DNA of 64,000 bases, taken from assembly GCF_000315625.1 (NCBI RefSeq), contig NW_005434570.1:12792-76791 (forward strand). The letters are read 5' to 3'. This document shows positions 11,440-22,929 of the stretch, in pieces (the first letter of the stretch is position 1; each line of letters opens with the position of its first letter). This DNA is from Guillardia theta CCMP2712 (taxonomy: Eukaryota; Cryptophyceae; Pyrenomonadales; Geminigeraceae). Below the pieces are notes generated by a model. The model was not told where the DNA came from. It did not search any database and saw only the letters and a list, made by a program, of their open reading frames with translations. Both the position numbers and the translations under genes were made by a program.

Positions 11440-11830
11440 CACAGGGGGGTGGGTCATCAGATACCGGTACTGGACTGAAGAATATTATGATCAAAAGGGG
11501 GGTTCGATATCACACACTTTGGTAATGGTAGGGTGGTGATTCAAATCCCAAAAGCTCTCAGGACCGAGATTAGTTGAGTAGAGTTGGGTTGAGGTGAAGT
11601 GGGTGGGGGTACTCAGAAGCTTATCTGAGACAGTGATCCTGTATCAATTAGAAACTTATTCGAAAAATACTTTAAGATGGATGCATTCATTTCTAGCTTC
11701 TGTTGACATCAGGGGTACTCGTTATTGCAAGGAGGACCTAACCCTGATGAATTGTGGGATTCTGGGGGGTGATGGTACATACCCCTACCATACCATTTTC
11801 CCAAATACTAAACAGCAATCGGGTGGGTGC
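11440..11830. repeat. GGGTAG-studded element
   Basis: Plus-strand G-rich words (GGGGGGTGGGTCATC, GGTAGGGTGGTG, GTGGGTGGGGGTACTC) in otherwise unremarkable sequence, with TACCGGTA near 11462. It sits left of islands 2 and 3. Here the G-rich flank is on the left and the C-rich flank (12935-13220) on the right, the reverse of island 1. Confidence 0.5.
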
Positions 11831-11834
11831 AGAG

Positions 11835-12065
11835 GTGGCTCTGGCTCGGACCGGCCCCCGGCGTCCGATCGAGTGACCGTCCGACGGTCGGACCGTTTCA
11901 CTGAGGCCCTGAGCGGCCTCACCGTGGCTGTCACTGACTGAGTCAGTCACGGTGCCAGTTCAGTGAGGGCAGACTCGGGCGGCCAGCTGCAACACTCGCT
12001 GGCCCTCCGGCGACTCGATCACTGGGCCTACTACTAATCAGGCCGCGCGGGCCCGGGCGTGACTC
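11835..12065. repeat. GC-rich mosaic island 2
   Basis: GC-rich block carrying GTCACTGACTGAGTCAGTCAC (imperfect palindrome near 11930-11950) and CGGACCG words shared with the other islands. No credible gene. Confidence 0.6.
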
Positions 12066-12299
12066 GAGACCGAGTTTAATGCACACAAAACCGTGGCAGA
12101 ATCATTGAATTGAGGAGCACATGAGAGATAGACTGTATGCTAGGATGTGCCAAACCCAAGCCTGGCATCATCCAGACAGTGCCTGAGAGGACCTTAGCAA
12201 GACGGCTAGGAAACTTGGAAAGCCCCCCCTTCGTTGTCCCACACCGTCTACATTGCCGCCGCCTCGCAAACACGTAACGCCGTCGTCTTAGTTTACAGG

Positions 12300-12860
12300 A
12301 GAGTTTTTGTTAACTCGGCGGCGCTATCTGACTGGCACGGCTGGCATACGCTCCATCAGCAGCAGCCCCCACAGTTGCAGCCAGGCTGCGGCGGAGGCTC
12401 AGTCACTTAACTTATCATTGAATGAAGGTTTTTTCTGCCGCAGGATCCGCCGGTCAGCCTGGCCGCCGGCCGGCCGCACTCAGTAGAGCTGAGTACAGTG
12501 CGGCTAGACTCCGGCGCGATGATCCTAGCACTGCGGCAATCATGCGGGCGGCGGCGTGACTGCCGCCGGCCGGGTACTACCCACCGGGCGTACGCCGGTA
12601 CGCTGGGCCCGCGGAAGTTGAACTTCTGAGTGCCCGCAGCCTCGGAGCCCAGCCAGAGGCGGGCGTCAGAAGTCATCAGGGCCCCGGATAGTCTGAGGCT
12701 TCCCGGCCGGGCGGCCTGTGCCGCAGTGCCCGCGGCCCGGCCGCACTGGCGCGGCGGCCTCGGACGGTCCGGCGCCGAGCCCGGGCCGACCGGCAGTCAC
12801 TGAGTGCCTCCCGGAGCTCGGACTGGTCACAGAGTCAGGTGTTTTTACTCAAAGCTCAAG
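12300..12860. repeat. GC-rich mosaic island 3 with edge motif
   Basis: GC-rich block with TGCCGCAGTGC at 12719, GAAGTTGAACTTC near 12614, and GCAGTCACTGAGTG near 12792. At its right edge (12843-12860) lies TTTACTCAAAGCTCAAGT, an AT-rich motif also found beside islands near 23263, 37901 and 63441 (reverse strand). Confidence 0.6.
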
Positions 12861-12934
12861 TATTTTGAGTCTGTGACTGATAAAAGTTCAAATTAAAGGG
12901 GAAAGTTTGAAGTTGAGGCTACACCAAGTCTACC

Positions 12935-13220
12935 ACCACCAGGTGCTCATTGTACCCCTACCCCTTACCAAATCTAAAGCACCCCTTCAAATGTGATCTT
13001 TATTACAACCCTCGGTAACCTGAACCCTACCCTAGTCGTTACAAACCCCTTGAAAATATATGAAAAGTACCCGTGAAAAGGACGTACTACCCCTACGTGG
13101 CACCATGCAGTGTTTACAACCCCTACCCATGTCGAGACGGACTCTACCCCATCGGTCTAATCAACATGTACCCACCCCTGCTTCCAGCTGTTCCTCATAC
13201 ACAGTGCTTCTGTACCCCCC
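12935..13220. repeat. CCCTAC-studded element
   Basis: Dense plus-strand CCCCTACCCC, ACCCTACCC, TACCCCTACG and CCCCTACCCATG words. It includes AAAGTACCCGT near 13068, which recurs near 57393. The open frames through it (for example from 13060) are tyrosine/proline-rich by composition and not called. Confidence 0.55.
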
Positions 13221-13587
13221 TGGACATCATTTTATGGTTCGGGTGCGCCCAGTTCTGGCTCAAAATGTCGGGGGAGACAAGGAGGAGAAAGGCAGCTATC
13301 GTAGTCTCCCCTTCCTCCCCTCAGAGAAGTTTCCCGCTCATCCCGCATGCCCCTCGCTCAGTCTCTTGCTCGTGTTCTTGTTCCCTTTTGAAGCCAATCC
13401 TGCTGGCTGCTGGCCTGGGACTGACTTTGCCATTTTTGCAGGATAGCACGATGAAGTGTGAGATGGAGAGATGGAGTGAACACCGTATCTGATCACATAG
13501 CACGTCGCTGCCTTGCATTACATGATAGACGTTTGAGTGTCTCGTGCCCTATCCAAGTAGGTGGACTGCGAACAAATCTCTGCGACC

Positions 13588-15062
13588 ATGCAGGCCCATG
13601 AACTGTCATCAGGGAGGGTCGAATCTCGGCAGAGACCTCCTGTTGACAGGAGCCAGACCGTTCCTGCAAAGATCCTCATTCCACCAGAACCGGTTGGAGG
13701 AGCATGGCTGCGAAGAGAGGTGGAGAATGCAGGAAGGCCGGTCTCGTTCGACTCCTCAAACATGGGTCATATGGTTGATTACCGTGGGAATCAAGACTTG
13801 GATTTCAGGAACACCATCCCCCCGAGGGCTTCTCAGTTCACATCGTTCAACACTCCTGGGAATGCAGTGATGGGATCGGGCATGCACGGAGCTGCGCAGT
13901 CGAGCGCAATCAGGAACGAACGATGGCACGAGCATCGCAGTATCGGGGACGACTTTAGGAGGATGGAGCAAATCGAGTACCTGAGGCACCAGCAGCGACA
14001 GCAATCGCACCTGTCTTCACCTCAATCACCTCAATCTCCTCATCCTTCACATCCTGTCCGAGCCGCCACCATCGATGTCGTATCGCTGACTGGAACACGC
14101 AGGTTCAGTATTTCCACGAGTCGTCTCAACTGTTGGGAGCGATACAGCACACTGCCCCAACCGTGCACGCGCCTGCCCCTGTAAAAGCAGAAGATCCGCA
14201 GTGAGTGCATGGAGGAGGGTTTGGTGTTCCTCCTCACGAGCTCCCCCGTCCCAGTCTCAAGGAGCTAGTGGAGGAACTAGACCAGCTCTTTCAGATGTAC
14301 TGCATGCATCCCGTCGGCAAGGAGGTACCAGCTAGCATTCTCCTTCCCCGCTGCTCACACTCGATGGACAGGTCTGGGACACTTTGATCCAGGATGCAGA
14401 CGGGCTGGTGGACAAGGTATGACAGCATGTCATGGGGATGAAATAGGAGATTGGATGTCGTGTGTAGTGGATGCAAATGCTGTGGATTTGTTGGTGGTAG
14501 CAGTGAATTGTTGGAGGAAGGGGTGTGAAAACAAGGAGTATCAGGAGAAGAAATAGGAGGGGAAGGAGAAGGGAAAAGGTGGAAGAGGAGGTGGTTTGGT
14601 GGACGTGGTGGTAGTAGTGGTGCCAATGGCGGTGGTAAAGAAGGAGAGGTTGAAGAGGGGTGGAGGAGAGAGGAGAGTAGCAATAGTCGGAGAACTCCTC
14701 AAGTTTTGTTTTTAGGTGGCTGAATATCCCTCGCTGAAGAGTCGTCTGGAGAAGACCCGAGCGCAAATCGAAGCATACACATCGTCACATCAAGTCGCAT
14801 GCGGCTGAGAAGCTCTGAGCCGGTTGTGACCGATTGTCTGACAGTTTGAGATGGAGTCTCGTCTACAAGCTTGCGAGCTCGGGTTGCAGCAGGTGAGGGC
14901 AAGGGGAGGGTTGGAACTTTGTCTCCTCAACTATGCCGGTCTTGATCAGGTTCAGCAACAAGTGGAGGAAGGAAAGTTGGAGGACATGTCAATATCGCAG
15001 GTGCTCTTGGAGATATGAAATGCAGGATGATCATCTCGTTGGTTTTGCTGCCACTGATGCTT

Positions 15063-15145
<83 letters not shown>

Positions 15146-16231
15146 AATGATAATTTATTTTTGGTGTTGGTGCTGATAGTGATGTTGCATATGACTGTTC
15201 TCTATTTTCCATGTTCAAGTTTGTCCAGCCATGAGAGTCCCTGACTCAGTTTGATGTCAGTACGACGACATGATATCAAAAGTCGGAAAACTTCAGGTGA
15301 TTTGCTCTCACTTCTCCTCGTCCTCCTCCTCCACCACCATTACCTCCTCCTCCTCCTCCTCCTCCGATCGCTTGACCGATAGTACTACCGCAGGTGGAGT
15401 GCGATGAACTGAAAAAGATGGGCGTCACTTCCAAGAGGAATCCTGACTGTGTTAACGGAGAGTTTCTCATGCAAACGCTCAAGGGGATCAAGCAGAGCGT
15501 CTCTGAGAACGCTCTCGTCCTGGAGGAGATGGCGTATGCCCAGCGGATCTCCGACCAGTTCGTCGTCCTCTCCTCCCCCAACGACGGAGACTGCTTGTTC
15601 CACAGCATCTTCATGAGCATGGTGGCTCTTCAGGCGCTCAAACAGTCGCGCAGCGCGCTGGGCAAGCCGACTATGTCCTACTCGGAGCTGATGGAGAGGG
15701 TGCACAGTCTTTACGGCCCGGAAGCGATCCTCAACGGCACCTACGAGAACCGACTGCTGGCCGTGCAGACGATGCGGAGCGAGGCGGAGGTGTTCAAGCC
15801 CGTGATCGTTGACATCCTCCACTGCTGCCTGCAGCCGACCCAGACCGACGTGACGTCGCAGATGATGAGAGAGGAGCTGAGGAGGCGATACGGGACCGAG
15901 TTCTTCAGCGAGGAGGGGGAGCTGGTGGAGGGAGCGAACCTGTCTGCACTGTTCTCCAAGGACGACATCGTGGACGTCTACTGCAGCGTCATGGGAACCC
16001 CCGGGGTCTTCGGGGAGAAGGCGGAGATCTATGCCCTGAGCAAGGCGCTGAAGAAGAAGGTTTACTTGTACTACTACCACGGGGAGCGACTCGACTCTAA
16101 GGGGAGCCACCTGCCTGCTGAAGTTTTCAACCCCAAGGCGTCGGGGAAGGAGATCAATCTCTTGCATTCGGTACCCTCAACCCTCCCTCCCCCTTTCTTC
16201 CTGCCATTTCTACCCCGCTATATCCAACTTT

Positions 16232-16291
<60 letters not shown>

Positions 16292-16557
16292 CGCTCCTGC
16301 TCCTGCTCCTGCTCCTGCTCCCGCTCCTGCTCCTGCTCCTGCTCCTGCTCGCTCTCTCATGTTTCCTGCTCCCGCTCCTTCCGTCCTGTTTCACGGCTCG
16401 CTTCCAACTTTCAACCATTTTGACCCTCTTTCACCCCCCCCCCCTGCTCTTTCAATTCGACAGTTTCCCCTCCTTTATATTTCTGCGTAGGTTGGTGGTC
16501 GACATTATTCGGCTCTTATCCGCAAGGACTTGCTGAAGAAAGAAACACTCAAGGTGG

Positions 16558-16632
<75 letters not shown>

Positions 16633-16675
16633 CCCTGCCCCTGCCCCTGCCCCTGCCCCTGCTCCTGCTCCTGCC

Positions 16676-16726
<51 letters not shown>

Positions 16727-18129
16727 TCTCTTTCTCCCAGACTCTTCCTCGCGTCGCCCCTCTCTTCTTGAGCTTCCTTGGTGTTTCGTTCTACTTCATC
16801 TCCTCCTTCCATGGTGCTCCTGAGAACTGATGCAGGAAATCTCTATGGATTGGGAGCTCCGGTAATGCTCCTCTCTCTTCCTCCCTCCTTCAACCCCCGT
16901 CCTTTCCTCTGTCGCCCTCGCACACATCGTCCACTACTCTCTCCCTCCTCCCTCCACCCCCTCCTTGTGTCGCTTTCTCCTGATCTCCCCACCTCCTTTC
17001 CCTTCCTCTTGCTCTTGCTCTTGCTCTTGCTCTTGCTCTTGCTCTTGCTCTTGCTCTTCCTCGTCCTCGTCCTCTTCCTCGTCCTCTTCCTCCTTCCCGC
17101 TTCTCACTCTCGTTCATCTTCCGCCAGGCTCCCCAACGGCTGTGTTGGGGTGGGGATGGGTCTCAAGGTCGCATTCTACGGGGATATGGCCAAAGCGGAG
17201 GCAATGAAAGGAGGAGGGGGAGGAGGAGGAGGAGCAGGGGGAGGATCGTTCAGAAAAGATGTAGGGGGGAAGGAGGGGCAGGAGAAGAGGTACAAATGCC
17301 AGGTAGTTGAAGTCTACAAGGGAGGAGGGTCAGCGCAGCAGGTAACCCTTCCTCCTGCTTCTCACTCCCGTCATCTCCTCACCCCCATGCTACTCACCGC
17401 CCTCCTCTCCTCCGACTACTTTTCCTGTGCAACTTCGTGTGTTTCATGTTTCTTTCTGCTCCTTTCTATTCCACTCGATTTTCCTTCCATCCTCTATTTC
17501 AATGAGTGTGTCTACTCTACTTTTCCCCTTCTCTGCTGATCCCCTTCTTTGCTGATACCCTTTTCTCCTCCTCCTCCTCCTCCTCCTCCTCCTCCCCTCC
17601 TCCTCCCCTCCTCATCACTTACGATTTGACCAGCACATAGCCAAGAATGATCTCCTTCTCTCAATCGATGGCCAGTCTACCTTTGGTGAGCAGCTTTGAG
17701 GAGGGAGAAGCTAGCAGGGGAGCAGCGGAAGAGGGAGGAAAGGAGGCGGCGGGGATGGGGGAAGGGAAAGTGGAGATGTGATAGGTGGAAGGAGGGGAGG
17801 GAGGGAGGGGAAGGAGGAGTGGGGCAGGAGAAGGAAGAAGGGAGAAAAGGAGGAGGATGCTGGTAGTCGGTGGAGGAGGGAAGAGGAGGGAGCATGGGAG
17901 TTCTAAGGTAGAGGAGAGGAGGAAGACGTGCTGAGGTCGTTTCAGGCATGAAGATGTCTGAAGTCCAGTCCCTGCTCTCGGGTGCACCGGGCTCAACAGT
18001 ACAGGTGAGGAGGAGGAGGAGAAGAGGAGGAGGAGGAGGAGGAGGAGGAAGCGGAGACGGAGGGGGGGGGGAGGTGGAGGAGGTCTTACCAACGAGGCAG
18101 CTGGAGTTGGAGAGACCAAAGAAAGGAAG
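13588..18129 (+). CDS. OTU cysteine peptidase fused to a PDZ domain (3' end in gap)
   Basis: Likely a deubiquitinase with a PDZ peptide-binding module. Many exons. The N-terminal part is Gln/Ser/Pro-rich, then coiled-coil-like (LKELVEELDQLFQMY; LKSRLEKTRAQIEAY; VQQQVEEGKLEDMSISQ). The OTU domain is exon 15394-16170 plus 16491-16553. NDGDCLFHSI carries the catalytic Cys, and VGGRHYSAL, after the intron, carries the His. The PDZ domain follows on exons 16836-16861, 17128-17341, 17634-17685, 17946-18004 and 18101-18129 (VGVGMGLKVAF, DLLLSIDGQSTFG, MSEVQSLLSGAPGSTVQ, LELERPKKG). These junctions keep frame. The beta2-beta3 loop carries a Gly-rich insert. The 3' end is lost near the assembly gap. 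Start uncertain: ATG 13588, or further upstream through an exon at 13561. Confidence 0.8.
15062..15145. repeat. (CTCCTG)n hexamer array
   Basis: Near-perfect hexanucleotide array in an intron of the OTU/PDZ gene, between VQQQVEEGK and the YDDMISK exon. The long Leu or Ala/Pro frames across it are artefacts of the repeat. Confidence 0.95.
16231..16350. repeat. (CTCCTG)n hexamer array inside the OTU-domain intron
   Basis: About 20 units with two CTCCCG variants. It lies in the intron (16171-16490) that separates the catalytic Cys exon from the His exon. Confidence 0.95.
16556..16728. repeat. (CTCCTG)n hexamer array directly after a donor site
   Basis: About 29 units with a CCCCTG-variant core. 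It begins within a few bases of the donor at 16554 (AAG|gtggtg). The intron continues to the acceptor at 16835. Confidence 0.95.
17008..17060. repeat. (TTGCTC)n array
   Basis: A variant of the same hexamer class, again in an intron of the OTU/PDZ gene (16862-17127), followed by imperfect CTCGTC units. Confidence 0.85.
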
Positions 18130-18268
18130 GTATTCGTGCAAAGTCGAGAGAGTCGCTCTGTCCTCCCTAGCACATGGGGTCCGATTAACCTCCGCTCACT
18201 CCCGCTTCTTGCTTTCCTTCTCGGAACAACAACCTGGCTTCCTTCTCTTCCCTTCCCTAACTTTCCTC

Positions 18269-18368
18269 NNNNNNNNNNNNNNNNNNNNNNNNNNNNNNNN
18301 NNNNNNNNNNNNNNNNNNNNNNNNNNNNNNNNNNNNNNNNNNNNNNNNNNNNNNNNNNNNNNNNNNNN
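18269..18368. other. Assembly gap (100 N)
   Basis: Exactly 100 ambiguous bases, the conventional length for a scaffold gap of unknown size. It removes the 3' end of the OTU/PDZ gene and possibly the last exon of the converging minus-strand gene. A C homopolymer and (TCC)-rich sequence lie nearby, which may explain the break. Confidence 0.98.
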
Positions 18369-18471
18369 TGCTCTCCTCTGCCTCCTGCCCAACTCCCTCC
18401 ACTTCCACGTCTTCGTTCCCCTCCTCTCCTTTCACACTTGCTGCTGCCCTTCCCCCCCCCCCCCCCACGCT

Positions 18472-20652
18472 TCATTCTGCTCCTTGCCCCCTCCCTTCCC
18501 GTCGTTTCATTCCGCATGCCTGGAAGGCATCGAGCACGGTCTCGACCGACTCAGCGCAAGAGGCCCCGAGCCGCTCCTTCGCGTCCTCTACCCACTGCTG
18601 GAGCTCTTGCAGCAGCTGGCACTCGCTCACAGCCGGCGAGGAGGAGGAGAGCAAGAGGAGGAGGCTACGCACGGCGAAGAGAAGGGTAAGGGAGCGAGCA
18701 CGGTCCTTTGCAGCGTCTCCTCCTCCTCCTCCTTTGCCGGAGAGGGAGCGACTATACTTCACGATGGACCGGAGGAAGGCATTCTGGCTCCGTCCTTTTC
18801 TCCTGCCACTCATCCGCAGAGCAAACGACCCGAAATGTTTGTCCACAAGCTGATCGAAGAAGAAAGCGCGCGCGGACGCGAGCTCTTGCAGCGACAACGG
18901 ATCTCCTTCGCTTCGTCCTCCTCCTCCTCCTGCCCCTCCTCCTGCCCCCCCCGCTGGTGCTGGTCCAGCTTGTTCCTCAGTCCCCTTGTGTTCTTGCACG
19001 GCTCTGCTTCCTTCGTCAACCTCCATCGGATCGCGCGCGTCGTCCGCCAGCTTCCCTCGCCCCCATCCTTCCCCTCCTGCCTCTCCTCCTCCTCTCCTGC
19101 TGCTCGTCGATTCAGCATGGAGGCATGACGCCCTCCAGTAGGCTTGCAGGAGGAGAAGCCGGCCTCCTCCCACCAAATATCGCTGTGTGAGGAGCGAGGT
19201 CTACAAGACACGTCAGCATGAGAAGCAAAGCAAGTAGAGGAAGGGAGTGAGAGGAGGACAAGAGGGTGCAGCAGGAGCGGGAGCAGCAGGAGCGGGAGCA
19301 GCAAAGCATTTCTCACAGTAATGACTTCACGTAGTGAGTCATAGCTGCAGTTCCAATGGAGCAGGAGAAACTCAACTGAGAACAGAAGCATGTCAGTTAG
19401 AAGTAGAACATTCGCAAACAGACAAGACGGGCAAGCGAGATCAGAATCAATGCAGACGACAACTTTACATTCACCGACAAACGTGTCACAAGAGTCAACA
19501 AGCGGAGAGCTTCATCGATCGTCATCTCAGTGACGACAGAAACATGTCATGACAAAACGTCGTGTCTAGTCACCAAGGAAAGATTCAAGACTTCGCCAGA
19601 GTGCTTCGACCGTCACATCCAAAGTCCTGTGACTATCCTCCCCCATCGTCTCTTGTTTCACTATCACCCCCATAGCCTGGTTTCCGTCTCGTTTCGATTC
19701 CGCCTTTCGCTTCCGCTTTTTTTCTTTCTTCTTGCGATCCTCCTCTTCCTCCTCATCATCGTCCTCGTCCTCGTCCTCGTCCTCATCATCATCGCACAGA
19801 GCATCGGCTGTTTTCATGCAGCACTGAATGATGTTAGCAATAGACAGCCTGACGTTCCTGCACACAACAAGTCAGAAGCCAGCGACAAGTCAAGTCAAGT
19901 TTACTCCGAGTGGTACGTCAGGCAACCGTCTTCAATCGTGCAGAATTCACTGACGGCCCAATGGGAAATCTCCGGCCAGCCCTGGGCCTTGACGGCATTT
20001 CGCTCGTTGAGGCTGAGCAGTCGGAGGAAGCTGAAGAGGAGGCAGCAGCGATGGGCGAAGTCATTCTGTTGGTCACGTTTACGCTTCCTCCCATTGATCA
20101 GGCTCTGACCAATCCTATTCTGCGTCTGACTTCTGTTGGAGAACATCTCCTGCAGCTGCTTGCAGCCGTCTTGAAACATTTTCAACAGCTCCTGTGGCCA
20201 AAGTCACTTCTTCAGCATCCTCGCCAGTCTCTGCGCTCACCTGGCCTTCAACTTGAAAAGACTCGCAAGTCCCTTCCGAGCGGTTGGAGTAGAACTGAAG
20301 GCAGCGGACCAGGCTCGAGTACCACTCCCTAGCCTGTGACATCGCAGGTCAGTCAGTGTCACTGGCAGCACTTGGCGTGTTCTGACACCTTATACCACCA
20401 TACTCTCATCTCTCCTCCCTCTCATTTCATTTCTACCACTCATTGTCATCATGGAGTTTCTTCACCATGACCCCATATCATCCTTCACCAACCAATCTTT
20501 CTGCTCCAGCTCCTCCTTCTACTCGTCCTCGTTCTATTAAAGTACTACCACCTGCTCCTGCTCCTGCACTTGCGCCTGCTCCTACTCCTGCTCCTACTCC
20601 TGCTCCTGCTCCTGCCCCTGCTCCTGCCCCTGCTCCTGCCCCTGCTCCTGCC

Positions 20653-20685
<33 letters not shown>

Positions 20686-22229
20686 CCTACGTAGCTTACC
20701 AGACTTGACGAGACTCGCTCAGTGTCAAGAATCCGCTTCAGCATTTGACCGAAGCAGTGAGGCGAAGGGCATTTCCCGGACATGAGCAGGCAATGAATCT
20801 CCTCACGGATACTGGTGATACCGTCCTCGTCTCCATGAGGATCATTTTGATCGCAGCTAGCAATCTGCAGCGAGTAAGCCACTGTCTGCCTTGGAGAAAC
20901 GTTTACCTCATGAAACTTAAAAGTTGGCCTCGAGCTCTTGCGTTTCGTCGCCACCTCTTCTTTCCGCCCCTCTGGACGGAGGAAATCCTCCAGGGCCATC
21001 CTGTCACCTGCCCCTGTCTCGTCCCCATCGCCCTCGTTCCTATCGACCCCGTTCCTCTCGGCGAGGACAGATAGGTAGCTCTGCAGCGTCTCCTTGCTCT
21101 TCGCCTCAACAGCTGGATTCTCGCTCTTCTTCTCTTTCTTCACCGTTGCCTGATTCCTCGTCTTCCTTCCAAGGATGACGCTCTCATATGATAACCCATT
21201 TCCTCCTCCTCCTCCTCCTCCTCGTCCTCGTCCTCCTCCTCCTCCTCCTCCTCCACTTGACACCCTCTCCTTGACCTTCGCTGCATCGCCATGATCCAGA
21301 TGACTGGCGTAGGAACTTCTTGCAGCGGGTACACTGGGCATGGAAGACGAGGAAGACGCATCGACACCATTCTGCGCCCCATTCCTGCATCCTGTCTGTC
21401 TCCTTGCTCCCGAAACCTCCGGCGGCCCCCCCCTTAGACGGGAAGGCCGTGCACCTTCTTCGTCAGAGTCGATGAAGCTCTGAAACGCATCGATGTCGAC
21501 AGAAGCAGAGTGGTCGTTCTGTGGTCACAAGTCACAAGTCACAAGTCACAAGTCACAAGTCACAACAAGTGGACAAGTGGACAAGTGGACAAGTGGACAA
21601 GTGGACAAGTGGACAAGTGGACAAGTGGACAAGTCACAAGTCACAAGTCACAAGTCACAAGTCACAACAAGTGGACAAGTCACAAGTCACAAGTCACAAC
21701 AAGTGGACAGGATTACAAGTCAACGTGTAAAAAAGAAATGGACAGGACAAGAAAACCAAGAAAAGAAAAGAAAAGAAAAGGAGAAAGGAAGAAAGGAAAG
21801 CAAGAAAAGAAAAAGAATCAACATTGTGTCACTCCAACCACATGTCATGCTCTCAACATCCGCATCTCTCGCCAACGACATCGCAGACTGCATCAAAATC
21901 TCTTTCCCCCCAAGTACAACACAACACAGCTCAGCACAACACCGCACAACAGCAGGCACCTCAACGCCAACGAAGACGACGTCCGAGTCATCCGATGAGG
22001 AGTCTGAGTTGTCGATCGTCAAGTCAACAACCTCTCCTGCCTCCTCACAGGTTGGTTGCTCCTCATTAATCATCTACAAACCCGCGCAACTGAAACACAT
22101 GTCGGAGGAGCTGCAATGGAGGAAAGTGAGGTTGAGAGCAGCACGCGCAAACAGCTCCTCTTGCTTTCTTCACTCCATCCACCTTCACCTCCTCATCTCA
22201 CTCTCAGATTCCTCATCGCCCGTTGACAT
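18472..22229 (-). CDS. Nuclear protein with tandem SUMO-interaction-like motifs
   Basis: Unknown family. The start MSTGDEESE is at 22229. The second and third exons splice in frame to EAGEVVDLTIDNSDSSSDD followed by SDVVFVGVE, two hydrophobic beta motifs next to acidic serines, the pattern of SUMO-interaction motifs. Later exons give FQSFIDSDEEGARPS, a Gly-rich stretch, ASCDQNDPHGDEDGITSIRE ending VSSSL (donor near 20700), REWYSSLVRCLQFYSNRSE, ELLKMFQDGCKQLQEMFSNR, and an acidic-then-basic run (CDDDEDEDEDEDDDEEEEED, then KKKEKKRKRK). Near the end are FFFDQLVDKHFGSFALRM and CQLLQELQQWVEDAKERLG. The stop at 18472 is the last in-frame one before the gap; the true end may differ. Nuclear location is inferred. 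Exon edges between 18.5 and 20 kb are approximate. Confidence 0.6.
20549..20690. repeat. (CTCCTG)n-type hexamer array
   Basis: Mixed CTCCTG, CCCCTG and CTACTC units. It starts shortly after the donor gtaagc of the minus-strand SUMO-motif gene, so here the intron's sense strand reads GGAGCA, opposite to the arrays in the OTU/PDZ gene. Confidence 0.9.
21526..21710. repeat. Two-word minisatellite: CACAAGT and GTGGACAAGT
   Basis: Blocks of the 7-mer CACAAGT alternate with blocks of a 10-mer-type unit (ACAAGTGGAC). Pattern: 7-mers, then eight 10-mer units, 7-mers, one 10-mer, 7-mers, one 10-mer. It lies in the intron between the SUMO-motif exon and the FQSFIDSDEE exon. Confidence 0.9.
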
Positions 22230-22639
22230 GTCGGCGCTTTCATATGATAGTCTGAAGCTGCCATTTCTCACTAACCGTCCAACACCTTCTAATCGCCACG
22301 GCGGGCTGTTTGTACGCATCTTTGTCATACATGATCATATCCTTCCATCTTCCCCTGATCAGCGAGACCCATGCTTGCATAAACTCAATGGAATTCTGAA
22401 AAACCTGCTCGAATTCCCTCTTCCTCTTGTCAGATTCACTGTTCTCAACCTGCTTCCTCTCTCGACATCTTTCATCATGCCTCATCGCGGCGTATCTTCT
22501 CTCTCCTTCTCATTATCTCATCGGCATCCCTCCTTCCATGCTTCCTTCTCATCATTCCTCCTCCTCCCCTCTCTCCGCCCATGTTGTGCATCGCCAGGGC
22601 CTTTGTCTTTCTGGTTCCTGGTCTGAGCTAAGAATGTGG

Positions 22640-22870
22640 TTTAGCTCTGAGAAAGCTAAACTACCGGCAGGGCAGTTTCAGTTTCCGAGTCACGAGTGAC
22701 CGGACCGGCCCCGCGGCGGGCCCGCCGGGCCGGGGGTCTCCGGGGCCTGTCCCCAACTTGAACTTCAAGGCTTGCCGCAGTGCGGCGGCCGGGCCTCAGG
22801 CTGCCGGGCTCGGAGAGGCACGCCGTTCAATGAGGTCCCGTTCATGCCGCAGTGGACCCTTCCGAACTTA
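22640..22870. repeat. GC-rich mosaic island 4
   Basis: GC-rich block with TGCCGCAGTGC at 22773, a near copy at 22843 (TGCCGCAGTGG), and ACTTGAACTTCAAGG near 22757. No credible gene. Confidence 0.6.
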
Positions 22871-22929
22871 GGAACATTCTGTAGGATTTCGCCCAGGAAA
22901 AACCAAGGAAAAGAAGCTTTTTGTCAGTT

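Noticed and set aside
15385-16167. 260-codon antisense frame over the OTU exon
   Set aside because: Shadow of the OTU exon, which carries recognisable catalytic motifs on the plus strand.
16231-16728. Long poly-Leu (plus) and Gly-Ala (minus) open frames
   Set aside because: They are translations of the CTCCTG array, open in several frames, and splice sites place them in introns.
18400-19130. Continuation of the OTU/PDZ gene after the gap on the plus strand
   Set aside because: Plus-strand frames are Ser/Pro-rich and antisense to a better minus-strand coding sequence (FFFDQLVDKHFGSFALRM).
21526-21710. CRISPR-like array
   Set aside because: Units are 7 and 10 bases with no unique spacers, and the sequence is eukaryotic. 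It is a minisatellite.
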